A DNA stretch of 5,902 bases, taken from assembly GCA_021107685.1 (NCBI GenBank), contig JAIOSH010000327.1, forward strand, positions 1 through 5,902, in the 5' to 3' direction. The position numbers were made by a program, and so were the translations under genes. Each line of letters starts with the position of its first letter. The first letter of the stretch is position 1. The stretch comes from Bacteroidales bacterium (GTDB taxonomy: Bacteria; Bacteroidota; Bacteroidia; Bacteroidales; SMBSF39). A model generated the notes under the pieces. It saw nothing but the letters and a program-made list of their open reading frames with translations. It made no database searches and was not told the DNA's origin. Below, piece after piece: positions 1-5,132 of the stretch.

Positions 1-1965
1 ACAGGAGATCATAATATTGCACTGGGTTATAAAGCAGGAGAAAACATTTCCACCGGTTCCAATAATATTATAATAGGTTATGATATTGATGCCCCTGATG
101 CAATTGCTGATAACCAAATGAGTATTGGCAATTTAATTTTTGCTACAGGTATAGACGGAACAGGCACAACAATATCATCAGGTAATGTTGGGATAGGTGT
201 TTCAAGCCCACAGGAATTACTTCATGTTGAAGGCTCCATCAGAATGGTTGACGGTAACGAAGCAGCAGGAAAAATTATGACTTCCGATGCTAATGGTACG
301 GCTTCCTGGACAGAACCTCCATCAGCGGATGACAACGACTGGGAAATGGATGGTGCTGATATGTATTCCGAAGTAAGCGGGAATGTTGGTATTGGTACTG
401 TTACACCGGGTGCAACCCTGGATGTTGGCGGACATATCTGGCAAACAGGAACCGGATCATCGGTTTTCATTGGAGAAGGTGCCGGTTCAGATGATGATTT
501 ATCAGACAATCAGAATGTTTTTGTCGGATACGATGCAGGAAAAACAAATACTATTGGAAATAACAATACAGCAAACGGGTATCAATCGCTTTACTCTAAC
601 ACAACAGCAAATCACAACATAGCCATAGGTTCAAATGCTTTATATACTCAATCGTTTGACATGTATGGTTTCGGCACCTGGAACATAGCCATTGGCGATA
701 GTGCATTGTTCTTAAACCAACCTGCTACCATTTATGATGGTATCTTAAAGATCGCAATAGGTCATTGCAGTCTTCGCTCCAACACAACAGGATATGAAAA
801 TACTGCTATCGGACACAAGTCACTTTATAAAAACACAACAGGATTTGAAAATACTGCAAGCGGCATTTATTCGCTTTACTATAATACATCCGGACATGAA
901 AATACTGCAAGTGGTAATCATTCGCTTTTTTCTAACACATCCGGCAACGGAAATGCCGCAAATGGTAGTTACTCCCTTAAAAAAAACACAACAGGAAGTT
1001 ACAATACTGCAAGCGGTATTCTATCTCTTCATAGTAACACAACAGGAAATTACAATACTGCAAGTGGTGAAAGTTCGCTTTATGCAAACACAACAGGAAA
1101 CTACAATACTGCAAGCGGTTCTATGTCACTGTTTAGAAATATAACAGCAAATCACAACATAGCCATTGGTTCAAAAGCTTTATACACTCAATCATACAAT
1201 AATAGTGGAAATAGCTGGAATAGCTGGAACATTGCAATAGGCGACAGTGCTTTATACCTGAACCAACCTACTGATACTTTAGAAGGAATTTTTAACACGG
1301 CAGTTGGTCATATTAGCCTGCATTCTAATACAACAGGAAATTACAATACTGCAAATGGCTGTCTAACACTTTCCTCTAACACAACAGGAGGATATAACAC
1401 AGCTTTGGGATATAGTGCATCAAGTAACGACATATACTATTCAAATTCCACAGGATTGGGGTATAATGCCCAACCCGGAGGAACTAACAGAATTATGCTT
1501 GGAAACAGCAGTGTTTACTGGATAGGAGGATATTCTGCCTGGCACAATATTTCTGATGCAAGAATGAAAACAAACATTAAAGAGGATGTAAAAGGACTGG
1601 ATTTTATTATGGAATTGCGTCCGGTAACTTATTATTTAGATAAGGATAAAATTGACAATTTAACCGGTACGGTTGATTTAAGTGATTATCCTGAAAAATA
1701 TGATGTGGAGAAAATCAGGCAAAGTGGTTTCCTTGCGCAGGAAGTAGAACAAGCAGCCCAAAAAACCGGATATGACTTTAACGGTGTAAGCAAACCCATG
1801 GGAGATAAAGGATATTACAGCCTGGCTTATGCCGAGTTTGTAGTGCCATTGGTGAAAGGAATGCAGGAGCAGCAGGAGGTGATTGAAAAATTAGAAAAAG
1901 AAAATTCAGCACTTAAAGAACAAATGGAAGCACTTATTCAGCGAATGGAAAAACTGGAAAAATAA
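1..1965 (+). CDS. S74-chaperone fibre protein, 5'-truncated
   Basis: This is the C-terminal 654 residues of a large secreted fibre-like protein. The frame is open from base 1 and the coding pattern continues upstream of the first in-window ATG (118), because residues 5-40 already match the paralogue at 2091-4778. The true start is therefore outside the window. Visible order: YadA-head-like units (from base 13), GNVGIG linkers at 181-198 and 379-396, arrays of 17-residue repeats (NTASGxxSLYxNTTGxx) at 565-1395, then a Peptidase_S74 domain from Ser518 (base 1552) with the SDARMK signature and the conserved GFLAQEVE block (from residue 576). It ends in a heptad-like Leu/Ile coiled coil at residues 621-654. 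In phage tailspikes the S74 domain helps the chains trimerise and then cuts itself off; that role is inferred here. Likely a trimeric surface fibre or adhesin. Family assignment is firm, ligand unknown. Confidence 0.9.
   Translation, partial: TGDHNIALGYKAGENISTGSNNIIIGYDIDAPDAIADNQMSIGNLIFATGIDGTGTTISSGNVGIGVSSPQELLHVEGSIRMVDGNEAAGKIMTSDANGTASWTEPPSADDNDWEMDGADMYSEVSGNVGIGTVTPGATLDVGGHIWQTGTGSSVFIGEGAGSDDDLSDNQNVFVGYDAGKTNTIGNNNTANGYQSLYSNTTANHNIAIGSNALYTQSFDMYGFGTWNIAIGDSALFLNQPATIYDGILKIAIGHCSLRSNTTGYENTAIGHKSLYKNTTGFENTASGIYSLYYNTSGHENTASGNHSLFSNTSGNGNAANGSYSLKKNTTGSYNTASGILSLHSNTTGNYNTASGESSLYANTTGNYNTASGSMSLFRNITANHNIAIGSKALYTQSYNNSGNSWNSWNIAIGDSALYLNQPTDTLEGIFNTAVGHISLHSNTTGNYNTANGCLTLSSNTTGGYNTALGYSASSNDIYYSNSTGLGYNAQPGGTNRIMLGNSSVYWIGGYSAWHNISDARMKTNIKEDVKGLDFIMELRPVTYYLDKDKIDNLTGTVDLSDYPEKYDVEKIRQSGFLAQEVEQAAQKTGYDFNGVSKPMGDKGYYSLAYAEFVVPLVKGMQEQQEVIEKLEKENSALKEQMEALIQRMEKLEK
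64..198 (+). other. Linker segment conserved between the two fibre genes
   Basis: The stretch NIIIGYDIDAP ... NQMSIGNLIFAT ... DGTGTTISSGNVGIG recurs in the downstream paralogue at 3390-3524 with nearly the same residues. Many third codon positions differ between the copies, so the duplication looks old and maintained at protein level. The NxxIGxx units at its start are of the YadA-head type; the SSGNVGIG motif is a common joint in Bacteroidota S74 proteins. It marks where the two proteins can be aligned and shows that the N-terminal half missing from this window probably resembled that of the second gene. Confidence 0.75.
565..747 (+). repeat. Super-unit copy A (17 + 22 + 22 residue units)
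   Basis: This block begins with a 17-residue unit (NTANGYQSLYSNTTANH), then two longer units, NIAIGSNALYTQS plus a loop FDMYGFGTW, and NIAIGDSALFLNQP plus a short tail. The same order returns at 1105-1293 in this gene (offset 540 bp) and, more diverged, at 3846-4037 in the next gene. The conserved part of each long unit is the β-roll-like NIAIGxxAL core; the insert after ALYTQS differs in each copy and is rich in aromatic residues, which suggests an exposed loop. Confidence 0.75.
748..1155 (+). repeat. Array of eight 51-bp repeats (17-residue YadA-head-like units)
   Basis: Eight back-to-back units of exactly 51 bp each encode 17 residues with the pattern NTAxGxxSLxxNTTGxx. The units begin at 748, 799, 850, 901, 952, 1003, 1054 and 1105. 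The Asn at position 1, Gly at 5, Ser-Leu at 8-9 and the Asn-Thr-(Thr/Ser)-Gly turn at 12-15 are almost invariant, while positions 6-7 and 10-11 vary. Such repeats are known to fold as left-handed β-rolls in trimeric adhesin heads. The first unit starts KIAIG instead of NTAIG. The last unit doubles as the first part of super-unit copy B. Confidence 0.85.
1105..1293 (+). repeat. Super-unit copy B (17 + 24 + 22 residue units)
   Basis: This is the second copy of the block at 565-747: NTASGSMSLFRNITANH, then NIAIGSKALYTQS with an enlarged loop YNNSGNSWNSW, then NIAIGDSALYLNQP. DNA of the cores is very close to copy A (the run coding for ANHNIAIGS differs by only a few bases), while the loops differ in length and sequence. 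It suggests an internal segmental duplication followed by loop diversification. Confidence 0.75.
1201..1227 (+). repeat. Three 9-bp microrepeats encoding NSG-NSW-NSW
   Basis: Within the variable loop of super-unit copy B, 1201-1209 (AATAGTGGA) is followed by two exact copies of AATAGCTGG at 1210-1218 and 1219-1227. They add the residues NSG, NSW, NSW. The unit is a multiple of three, so copy number can change without breaking the frame. The corresponding loop of copy A lacks it. Confidence 0.75.
1294..1395 (+). repeat. Two further 51-bp repeats
   Basis: Two 17-residue units (NTAVGHISLHSNTTGNY and NTANGCLTLSSNTTGGY) follow super-unit copy B. A last degenerate unit starting NTALGYSA at 1396 leads into the neck region (STGLGYNAQPGG ... 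NRIMLGNSS) before the S74 domain. The same ending (NTALGYSAFSN ... STALGYNAQP) occurs in the downstream paralogue from 4242. Confidence 0.75.
1552..1962 (+). other. Peptidase_S74 intramolecular chaperone domain and coiled coil
   Basis: The last 137 residues start at the predicted self-cleavage serine, codon 1552-1554, in the motif SDARMK; the Lys five residues later is codon 1567-1569. This spacing matches the Ser/Lys dyad described for endosialidase tailspikes. Downstream are LDFIMELRPVTYYLD, GFLAQEVE and a YAEFVVPLVKGMQEQQ helix, all typical of the domain. If it cleaves as in phage proteins, the bond before the serine would be cut after trimer folding, releasing a roughly 15 kDa C-terminal fragment; this is inferred. 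Confidence 0.85.
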
Positions 1966-2031
1966 AAAATCAGAAGTTATTTTTGATCAAGCCCCAAGCA
2001 CACAGCCAAAGCAACCATTCACGAATTATCC

Positions 2032-2063
2032 TTTGCTTACCTCCATACAGCTTTGTATTTTCG
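2032..2063 (+). promoter_or_regulatory. Putative Bacteroidota-type promoter of the second fibre gene
   Basis: TTTG at 2032-2035 and TATTTTCG at 2056-2063 are separated by 20 bp. They resemble the -33 TTTG and -7 TAnnTTTG elements of Bacteroidota promoters, with one mismatch in the -7 box. Transcription would begin near 2070, giving a leader of about 20 bases before the ATG at 2091. No Shine-Dalgarno sequence precedes that ATG, which is normal in this phylum. Short motifs in AT-rich DNA can arise by chance, so this is tentative. Confidence 0.4.
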
Positions 2064-2090
2064 CAACAAAAACCTCAAATCTTATGTATT

Positions 2091-4778
2091 ATGAAAAAAT
2101 TTATTCTTTTCTTTTCGATTTTAATGTTCAGTTTTAATTTCCTTTTTGCGCAAATTGCCATTAATATGGATGGCAGCAACCCGGATCCATCGACTATGCT
2201 GGATGTAAAGTCCACAAGCGGGGGATTGCTGATTCCAAGAATGACGGAATCGGAACGTAATGCCATTACAAATCCCGCAACGGGTTTGTTGATTTATCAA
2301 ACCGATGATACTCCGGGGTTCTATTATTTTGATGGAACTTCATGGGAAGTGATTGGTTCAGGGGTTTTTGGCATTGATAATCTTTCTGATGGAAAAACAG
2401 GAGGCTTCAGCGTTTTTCTTGGATCAGGTGCCGGTGCCAATGATGATGGAACAGCCAACTGTAATGTTGCAGTCGGGCTTGATGCATTTAACAAAAACAG
2501 CTCAGGAGCTAATAATACAGCAACCGGATACAAGGCTTTATATTCCAATATATCAGGAGATAGAAACACAGTAAATGGATACCGCGCTTTATATTGCAAT
2601 ACATCAGGAGATAGAAACACAGTAAATGGATTTCAGTCCAATTTTTATAACCAAACAGGAGCAAATAATACTATAATAGGATATGAAGCCGGAATGGGAA
2701 CAACTTATCACAATAAATCAGGATGTGTATTACTGGGATACCAGGCAGGATATAGTGATACAACAGACAATAAACTTTATATTGAAAACTCAAATTCTTC
2801 AACTCCGCTTATTGGAGGGGATTTTGCTGCTGATGAAATTTATTTACATGGGAATGTAGGTATTGGAACCAATATACCTGCTCAACAATTGCACCTGAGC
2901 GCTTCAATGGAACTAACAGAAACCCACCATGCAGACAGCGGTGTGATTTACAAAAATGGCAATCGGTTTTTTCATGATTATGCTCCTGTGGGAAGCTTAG
3001 GTCAAAACCTTTTCATAGGTAAAAATGCCGGAAATTTCACCATGACAGGACCTCACAATTTCAGTGGATGTTCAAATGTAGGAATCGGAACAAACACTTT
3101 ACAAAATAACCAGGAAGGATTCCAGAATACTGCCATGGGAACTGATGCTTTGGTAAATAATACAAATGGCAATTATAATACTGCCATAGGGGGTTTTGCC
3201 ATGCATAATATAACCGAGGGTGATTACAATATAGCCATAGGAAAGGAAGCGGCTCATGGAGCTGTAAATTCACATGCTCATAGAAATATTGCCATCGGAT
3301 ACCGAAGTGGTTATAATCTTGATACCGGTGCAGAAAAAAATATTTTGATCGGTTACAAAGCGGGAGATAATATAACCACAGGGGCAAACAATATTATTAT
3401 TGGATATGATATTAATGCCCCTAATTCAACAAGCAATAACCAAATGAGTATCGGTAATTTGATTTTTGCAACAAACATTGACGGAACAGGCACAACTATA
3501 TCATCAGGAAATGTAGGAATAGGCACTTCAACGCCTGGTGCAACATTGGATGTTGCCGGCCATATCTGGCAAACGGGAACAGGTCGGTCAGTTTTTCTTG
3601 GCGAATATGCCGGTGCTAATGATGACTTATCTTCTAATTATAATGTTTTTATTGGATATAGTACGGGAAGAAATAACACAACAGGACAAAACAATACTGC
3701 AAGTGGATATTATTCGCTTTACGCTAACATATCTGGAAATGACAACACTGCAAGTGGACATTATTCGCTTTACGCTAACACAACAGGAAATGGCAACACT
3801 GCAAGTGGACATTATTCGCTTTACGCTAACACAATAGGTTTGGATAATACTGCATCAGGTTACGAAGCTCTACGTAATAATACAACCGCCTGTCAAAATA
3901 TTGCCATAGGTACAAAGGCTTTGTATTCACAATCGTACAATAACGGTAATGTGGCCTGGAACACTAACAATGTAGCAATTGGATACAGTGCCCTATACTC
4001 AAACCAACCTATAGAAGCAATCTATACTGGAAGTCGCAACACCGCGATAGGCAATTTTAGCCTTTACTCTAACACATATGGAGATGGAAATACTGCAAGC
4101 GGGTATAGTTCACTTTACTCTAACACAAGGGGATATAGCAACACTGCAATCGGGAATCATTCGCTTTACGCTAACATATCGGGAGACGAGAATACTGCAA
4201 TCGGGAATCATTCACTTGACGATAACACAACAGGAAGCCGCAATACTGCCTTAGGATATTCAGCTTTTAGCAATGGCACAAATCTTTCAAACTCCACGGC
4301 ACTTGGCTACAATGCCCAGCCGGTAGCTTCCAGTACAGTAAGGATTGGAAACAGTTCAATTTCTACAATAGGGGGCTATGCCAATTGGACAAACGTGAGC
4401 GATGGCAGGTTCAAGGCCAATGTAAGTGAAAATGTGGTTGGACTGGATTTTATTATGAAACTACGCCCCATAACCTATCATCTTGATATGGATGCAATTG
4501 CTGGTTTTACAGGAACACCGGATAATTTGCGCCTTGCAGAATATGAGCAACAAAAAGCAGCAGAACTGCAAATTGGTTTTATTGCCCAGGAAGTTGAAGA
4601 GGCTGCCAACGCAACAGGTTTTGATTTTCACGGTGTTGATAAACCAAAAAATGAAAGCTCGCACTATGGGCTGCGCTATGCAGAGTTTGTTATGCCATTA
4701 GTGAAAGCTATACAGGAACAGCAGGAGATGATAGAAGAATTAAAGAAAGAAATTGCAGAACTAAAAATGAAAAAATAA
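2091..4778 (+). CDS. Secreted S74-chaperone fibre protein with YadA-head-like repeats
   Basis: This complete gene encodes 895 residues and is a tandem paralogue of the gene ending at 1965. The start at 2091 is chosen because MKKFILFFSILMFSFNFLFAQ is a classic Sec signal peptide (likely cut after Ala20); a TTG in frame at 1983 would put 36 unconvincing residues before it. Residues 29-90 form the Bacteroidota module with LDVKSTSGGLLIPRM and a Tyr-rich FYYFDGTSWEV end. Then come repeat blocks at 142-192, 329-433, 535-602 and 650-717, GNVGIG joints at 254 and 473, and a Peptidase_S74 domain from Ser770 (SDGRFK, Lys775; IGFIAQEVE at 828) with a short coiled coil at 874-895. No lipobox, β-barrel anchor or type IX sorting domain is apparent. 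It probably forms a trimeric extracellular fibre; the ligand is unknown. Bacterial gene finders usually name such proteins 'tail fiber domain-containing protein', which does not imply a prophage. Confidence 0.92.
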   Translation: MKKFILFFSILMFSFNFLFAQIAINMDGSNPDPSTMLDVKSTSGGLLIPRMTESERNAITNPATGLLIYQTDDTPGFYYFDGTSWEVIGSGVFGIDNLSDGKTGGFSVFLGSGAGANDDGTANCNVAVGLDAFNKNSSGANNTATGYKALYSNISGDRNTVNGYRALYCNTSGDRNTVNGFQSNFYNQTGANNTIIGYEAGMGTTYHNKSGCVLLGYQAGYSDTTDNKLYIENSNSSTPLIGGDFAADEIYLHGNVGIGTNIPAQQLHLSASMELTETHHADSGVIYKNGNRFFHDYAPVGSLGQNLFIGKNAGNFTMTGPHNFSGCSNVGIGTNTLQNNQEGFQNTAMGTDALVNNTNGNYNTAIGGFAMHNITEGDYNIAIGKEAAHGAVNSHAHRNIAIGYRSGYNLDTGAEKNILIGYKAGDNITTGANNIIIGYDINAPNSTSNNQMSIGNLIFATNIDGTGTTISSGNVGIGTSTPGATLDVAGHIWQTGTGRSVFLGEYAGANDDLSSNYNVFIGYSTGRNNTTGQNNTASGYYSLYANISGNDNTASGHYSLYANTTGNGNTASGHYSLYANTIGLDNTASGYEALRNNTTACQNIAIGTKALYSQSYNNGNVAWNTNNVAIGYSALYSNQPIEAIYTGSRNTAIGNFSLYSNTYGDGNTASGYSSLYSNTRGYSNTAIGNHSLYANISGDENTAIGNHSLDDNTTGSRNTALGYSAFSNGTNLSNSTALGYNAQPVASSTVRIGNSSISTIGGYANWTNVSDGRFKANVSENVVGLDFIMKLRPITYHLDMDAIAGFTGTPDNLRLAEYEQQKAAELQIGFIAQEVEEAANATGFDFHGVDKPKNESSHYGLRYAEFVMPLVKAIQEQQEMIEELKKEIAELKMKK
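2514..2666 (+). repeat. Three 51-bp repeats, N-terminal block
   Basis: Units NTATGYKALYSNISGDR, NTVNGYRALYCNTSGDR and NTVNGFQSNFYNQTGAN follow one another without gaps. The first two share a run of identical DNA across ATATCAGGAGATAGAAACAC / ACATCAGGAGATAGAAACAC and the following AGTAAATGGAT, so they look recently duplicated. A less regular unit (NTIIGYEAG) follows at 2667. Confidence 0.8.
3075..3227 (+). repeat. Three 51-bp repeats, central block
   Basis: Units NVGIGTNTLQNNQEGFQ, NTAMGTDALVNNTNGNY and NTAIGGFAMHNITEGDY are each 17 residues but much more diverged from each other than those at 3693-3896. They are followed by units of 19, 18 and 17 residues (3228-3389), of which the last two correspond to the start of the upstream gene's visible part (bases 13-63). 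Confidence 0.7.
3693..3896 (+). repeat. Four 51-bp repeats, highly similar copies
   Basis: Units start at 3693, 3744, 3795 and 3846: NTASGYYSLYANISGND, NTASGHYSLYANTTGNG, NTASGHYSLYANTIGLD and NTASGYEALRNNTTACQ. The second and third are identical at DNA level over their first 40 bases, the strongest sign of recent copy-number change in the window. The block passes into long units NIAIGTKALYSQS and NVAIGYSALYSNQP (3897-4037), the diverged third copy of the super-unit seen twice in the upstream gene. Confidence 0.85.
4038..4241 (+). repeat. Four 51-bp repeats, C-terminal block
   Basis: Units start at 4038, 4089, 4140 and 4191: NTAIGNFSLYSNTYGDG, NTASGYSSLYSNTRGYS, NTAIGNHSLYANISGDE and NTAIGNHSLDDNTTGSR. 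The last two share nearly the whole first half at DNA level (ACTGCAATCGGGAATCATTC). They lead to the neck region NTALGYSAFSN ... STALGYNAQP before the S74 domain. Confidence 0.8.
4398..4775 (+). other. Peptidase_S74 intramolecular chaperone domain and coiled coil
   Basis: The final 126 residues start at Ser770 (codon 4398-4400) in SDGRFK, with Lys775 at 4413-4415, the same Ser/Lys spacing as in the upstream gene and in endosialidase tailspikes. Conserved blocks LDFIMKLRPITYHLD, IGFIAQEVEEAA and YAEFVMPLVKAIQEQQ follow. The terminal coiled coil is about 12 residues shorter than in the upstream paralogue. Self-cleavage before Ser770 is expected from the family, not shown by the sequence alone. 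Confidence 0.85.
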
Positions 4779-4810
4779 TATCAAAATGTAGATTTTTTGG
4801 TTTTTAATCG

Positions 4811-4845
4811 CCCGCCTCTGGCATTGCCTGGGGTGGGTTTTTTTT
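4811..4845 (+). terminator. Strong rho-independent terminator of the fibre gene
   Basis: CCCGCCTC at 4811-4818 pairs with GGGGTGGG at 4830-4837 (eight pairs, two of them G-U). After a T-T mismatch, GGC and GCC continue the stem round an ATT loop. Eight T residues follow directly (4838-4845). It lies 32 bases after the stop codon at 4776-4778 and separates the fibre genes from the gene at 5129. The upstream side lacks a matching A-tract, so it works in the + direction. Confidence 0.88.
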
Positions 4846-4977
4846 GGGGGGATTGTTTATTGATGATTTCAGATTTAATCTTCAATAATATTCTTTTAAA
4901 CTAATGCAACCATATATATTGCATACTTGTCTATTTTATTAAGTAATAGCTTGTTAAAAAAACCGAATGTTGATTTT

Positions 4978-5057
4978 GTGGGATTTAGAGATTTAGTGTT
5001 TTTGTGGCATAAGTTTTTGAATATCAGCCACTAAAGCACAAATGCACCAAATCCCAC
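4978..5057. repeat. Imperfect inverted repeat with GTG-periodic arms
   Basis: The left arm (4978-5008) begins GTGGGATTT and ends GTGGC; the right arm (5027-5057) begins GCCAC and ends AAATCCCAC. Position by position, 24 of 31 bases are complementary without gaps, and the loop is 18 bases (5009-5026). Each arm is itself a degenerate 8-9 bp series: on the right CACTAAAG, CACAAATG, CACCAAAT, CCCAC. There is no T-run after the right arm, so it is not a standard terminator. It may be a dispersed intergenic repeat or small non-autonomous element. Confidence 0.7.
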
Positions 5058-5105
5058 TGAAGAATACCGAATTATTAATAATATAAATTTATAGATAGAG
5101 GTATT

Positions 5106-5132
5106 ATGAAAACAAAAAGATTAGTCAAATGA
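5106..5132 (+). CDS. Possible 8-codon leader ORF (MKTKRLVK)
   Basis: ATG at 5106 opens an ORF of eight codons ending at the TGA at 5130-5132, which overlaps the ATG at 5129 of the next gene as ATGA. AGAGG at 5097-5101 stands four bases before this ATG, whereas the 5129 ATG has no such sequence. The arrangement would allow translation to restart on the downstream gene. It could equally be chance, or the remains of an older start lost by a frameshift. No known leader peptide is recognised. Confidence 0.25.
   Translation: MKTKRLVK

Larger units (their letters stand above)
4779..5128. other. Intergenic region with terminator and inverted repeat
   Basis: These 350 bases contain no convincing gene on either strand. 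They hold the terminator of the fibre gene (4811-4845), an AT-rich stretch with nothing recognisable (about 4850-4975), the imperfect inverted repeat at 4978-5057, the 12-bp palindrome TATAAATTTATA at 5082-5093, and a possible 8-codon leader ORF at 5106-5132. No clear Bacteroidota -33/-7 pair could be found for the next gene. Confidence 0.7.

Noticed and set aside
118..120. ATG at 118 as the start of the first fibre gene
   Set aside because: The frame is open to base 1 and the residues before it (NIALGYKAG, NIIIGYDIDAP) match the paralogue at 3339-3420, so the gene begins upstream of the window.
383..1144. Out-of-frame open stretches over the first gene (383-622, 794-1144)
   Set aside because: A 51-bp repeat that is a multiple of three keeps shifted frames open as well; the translations are low-complexity echoes (ILQVVIIRF-like) of the real repeat.
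748..1155. CRISPR array
   Set aside because: The regular 51-bp units are coding and vary codon-wise throughout; there are no constant repeats separated by unique spacers.
1965..1984. AAAAAT...ATTTTT hairpin just after the first gene as a terminator
   Set aside because: The stem is only six A-T pairs with no following T-run; too weak to support, so the two fibre genes may be partly co-transcribed.
1983..2090. TTG at 1983 as an earlier start of the second fibre gene
   Set aside because: It would place 36 unrelated residues before a textbook signal peptide starting at ATG 2091, and it covers the likely promoter.
3061..3387. Minus-strand open frame rich in Tyr, Trp and His
   Set aside because: It is antisense to well-supported repeat coding sequence and its composition is just the complement of NxAIG codons.
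3538..3837. Out-of-frame open stretch with TLQVDIIRFTLTQ repeats
   Set aside because: Same effect of the 51-bp repeats at 3693-3896; no independent start signal or recognisable protein.
1..4778. Prophage tail-fibre locus
   Set aside because: The S74 domain is phage-like, but no other phage gene is visible and the second protein has a Sec signal peptide and a Bacteroidota surface-protein N-terminus.
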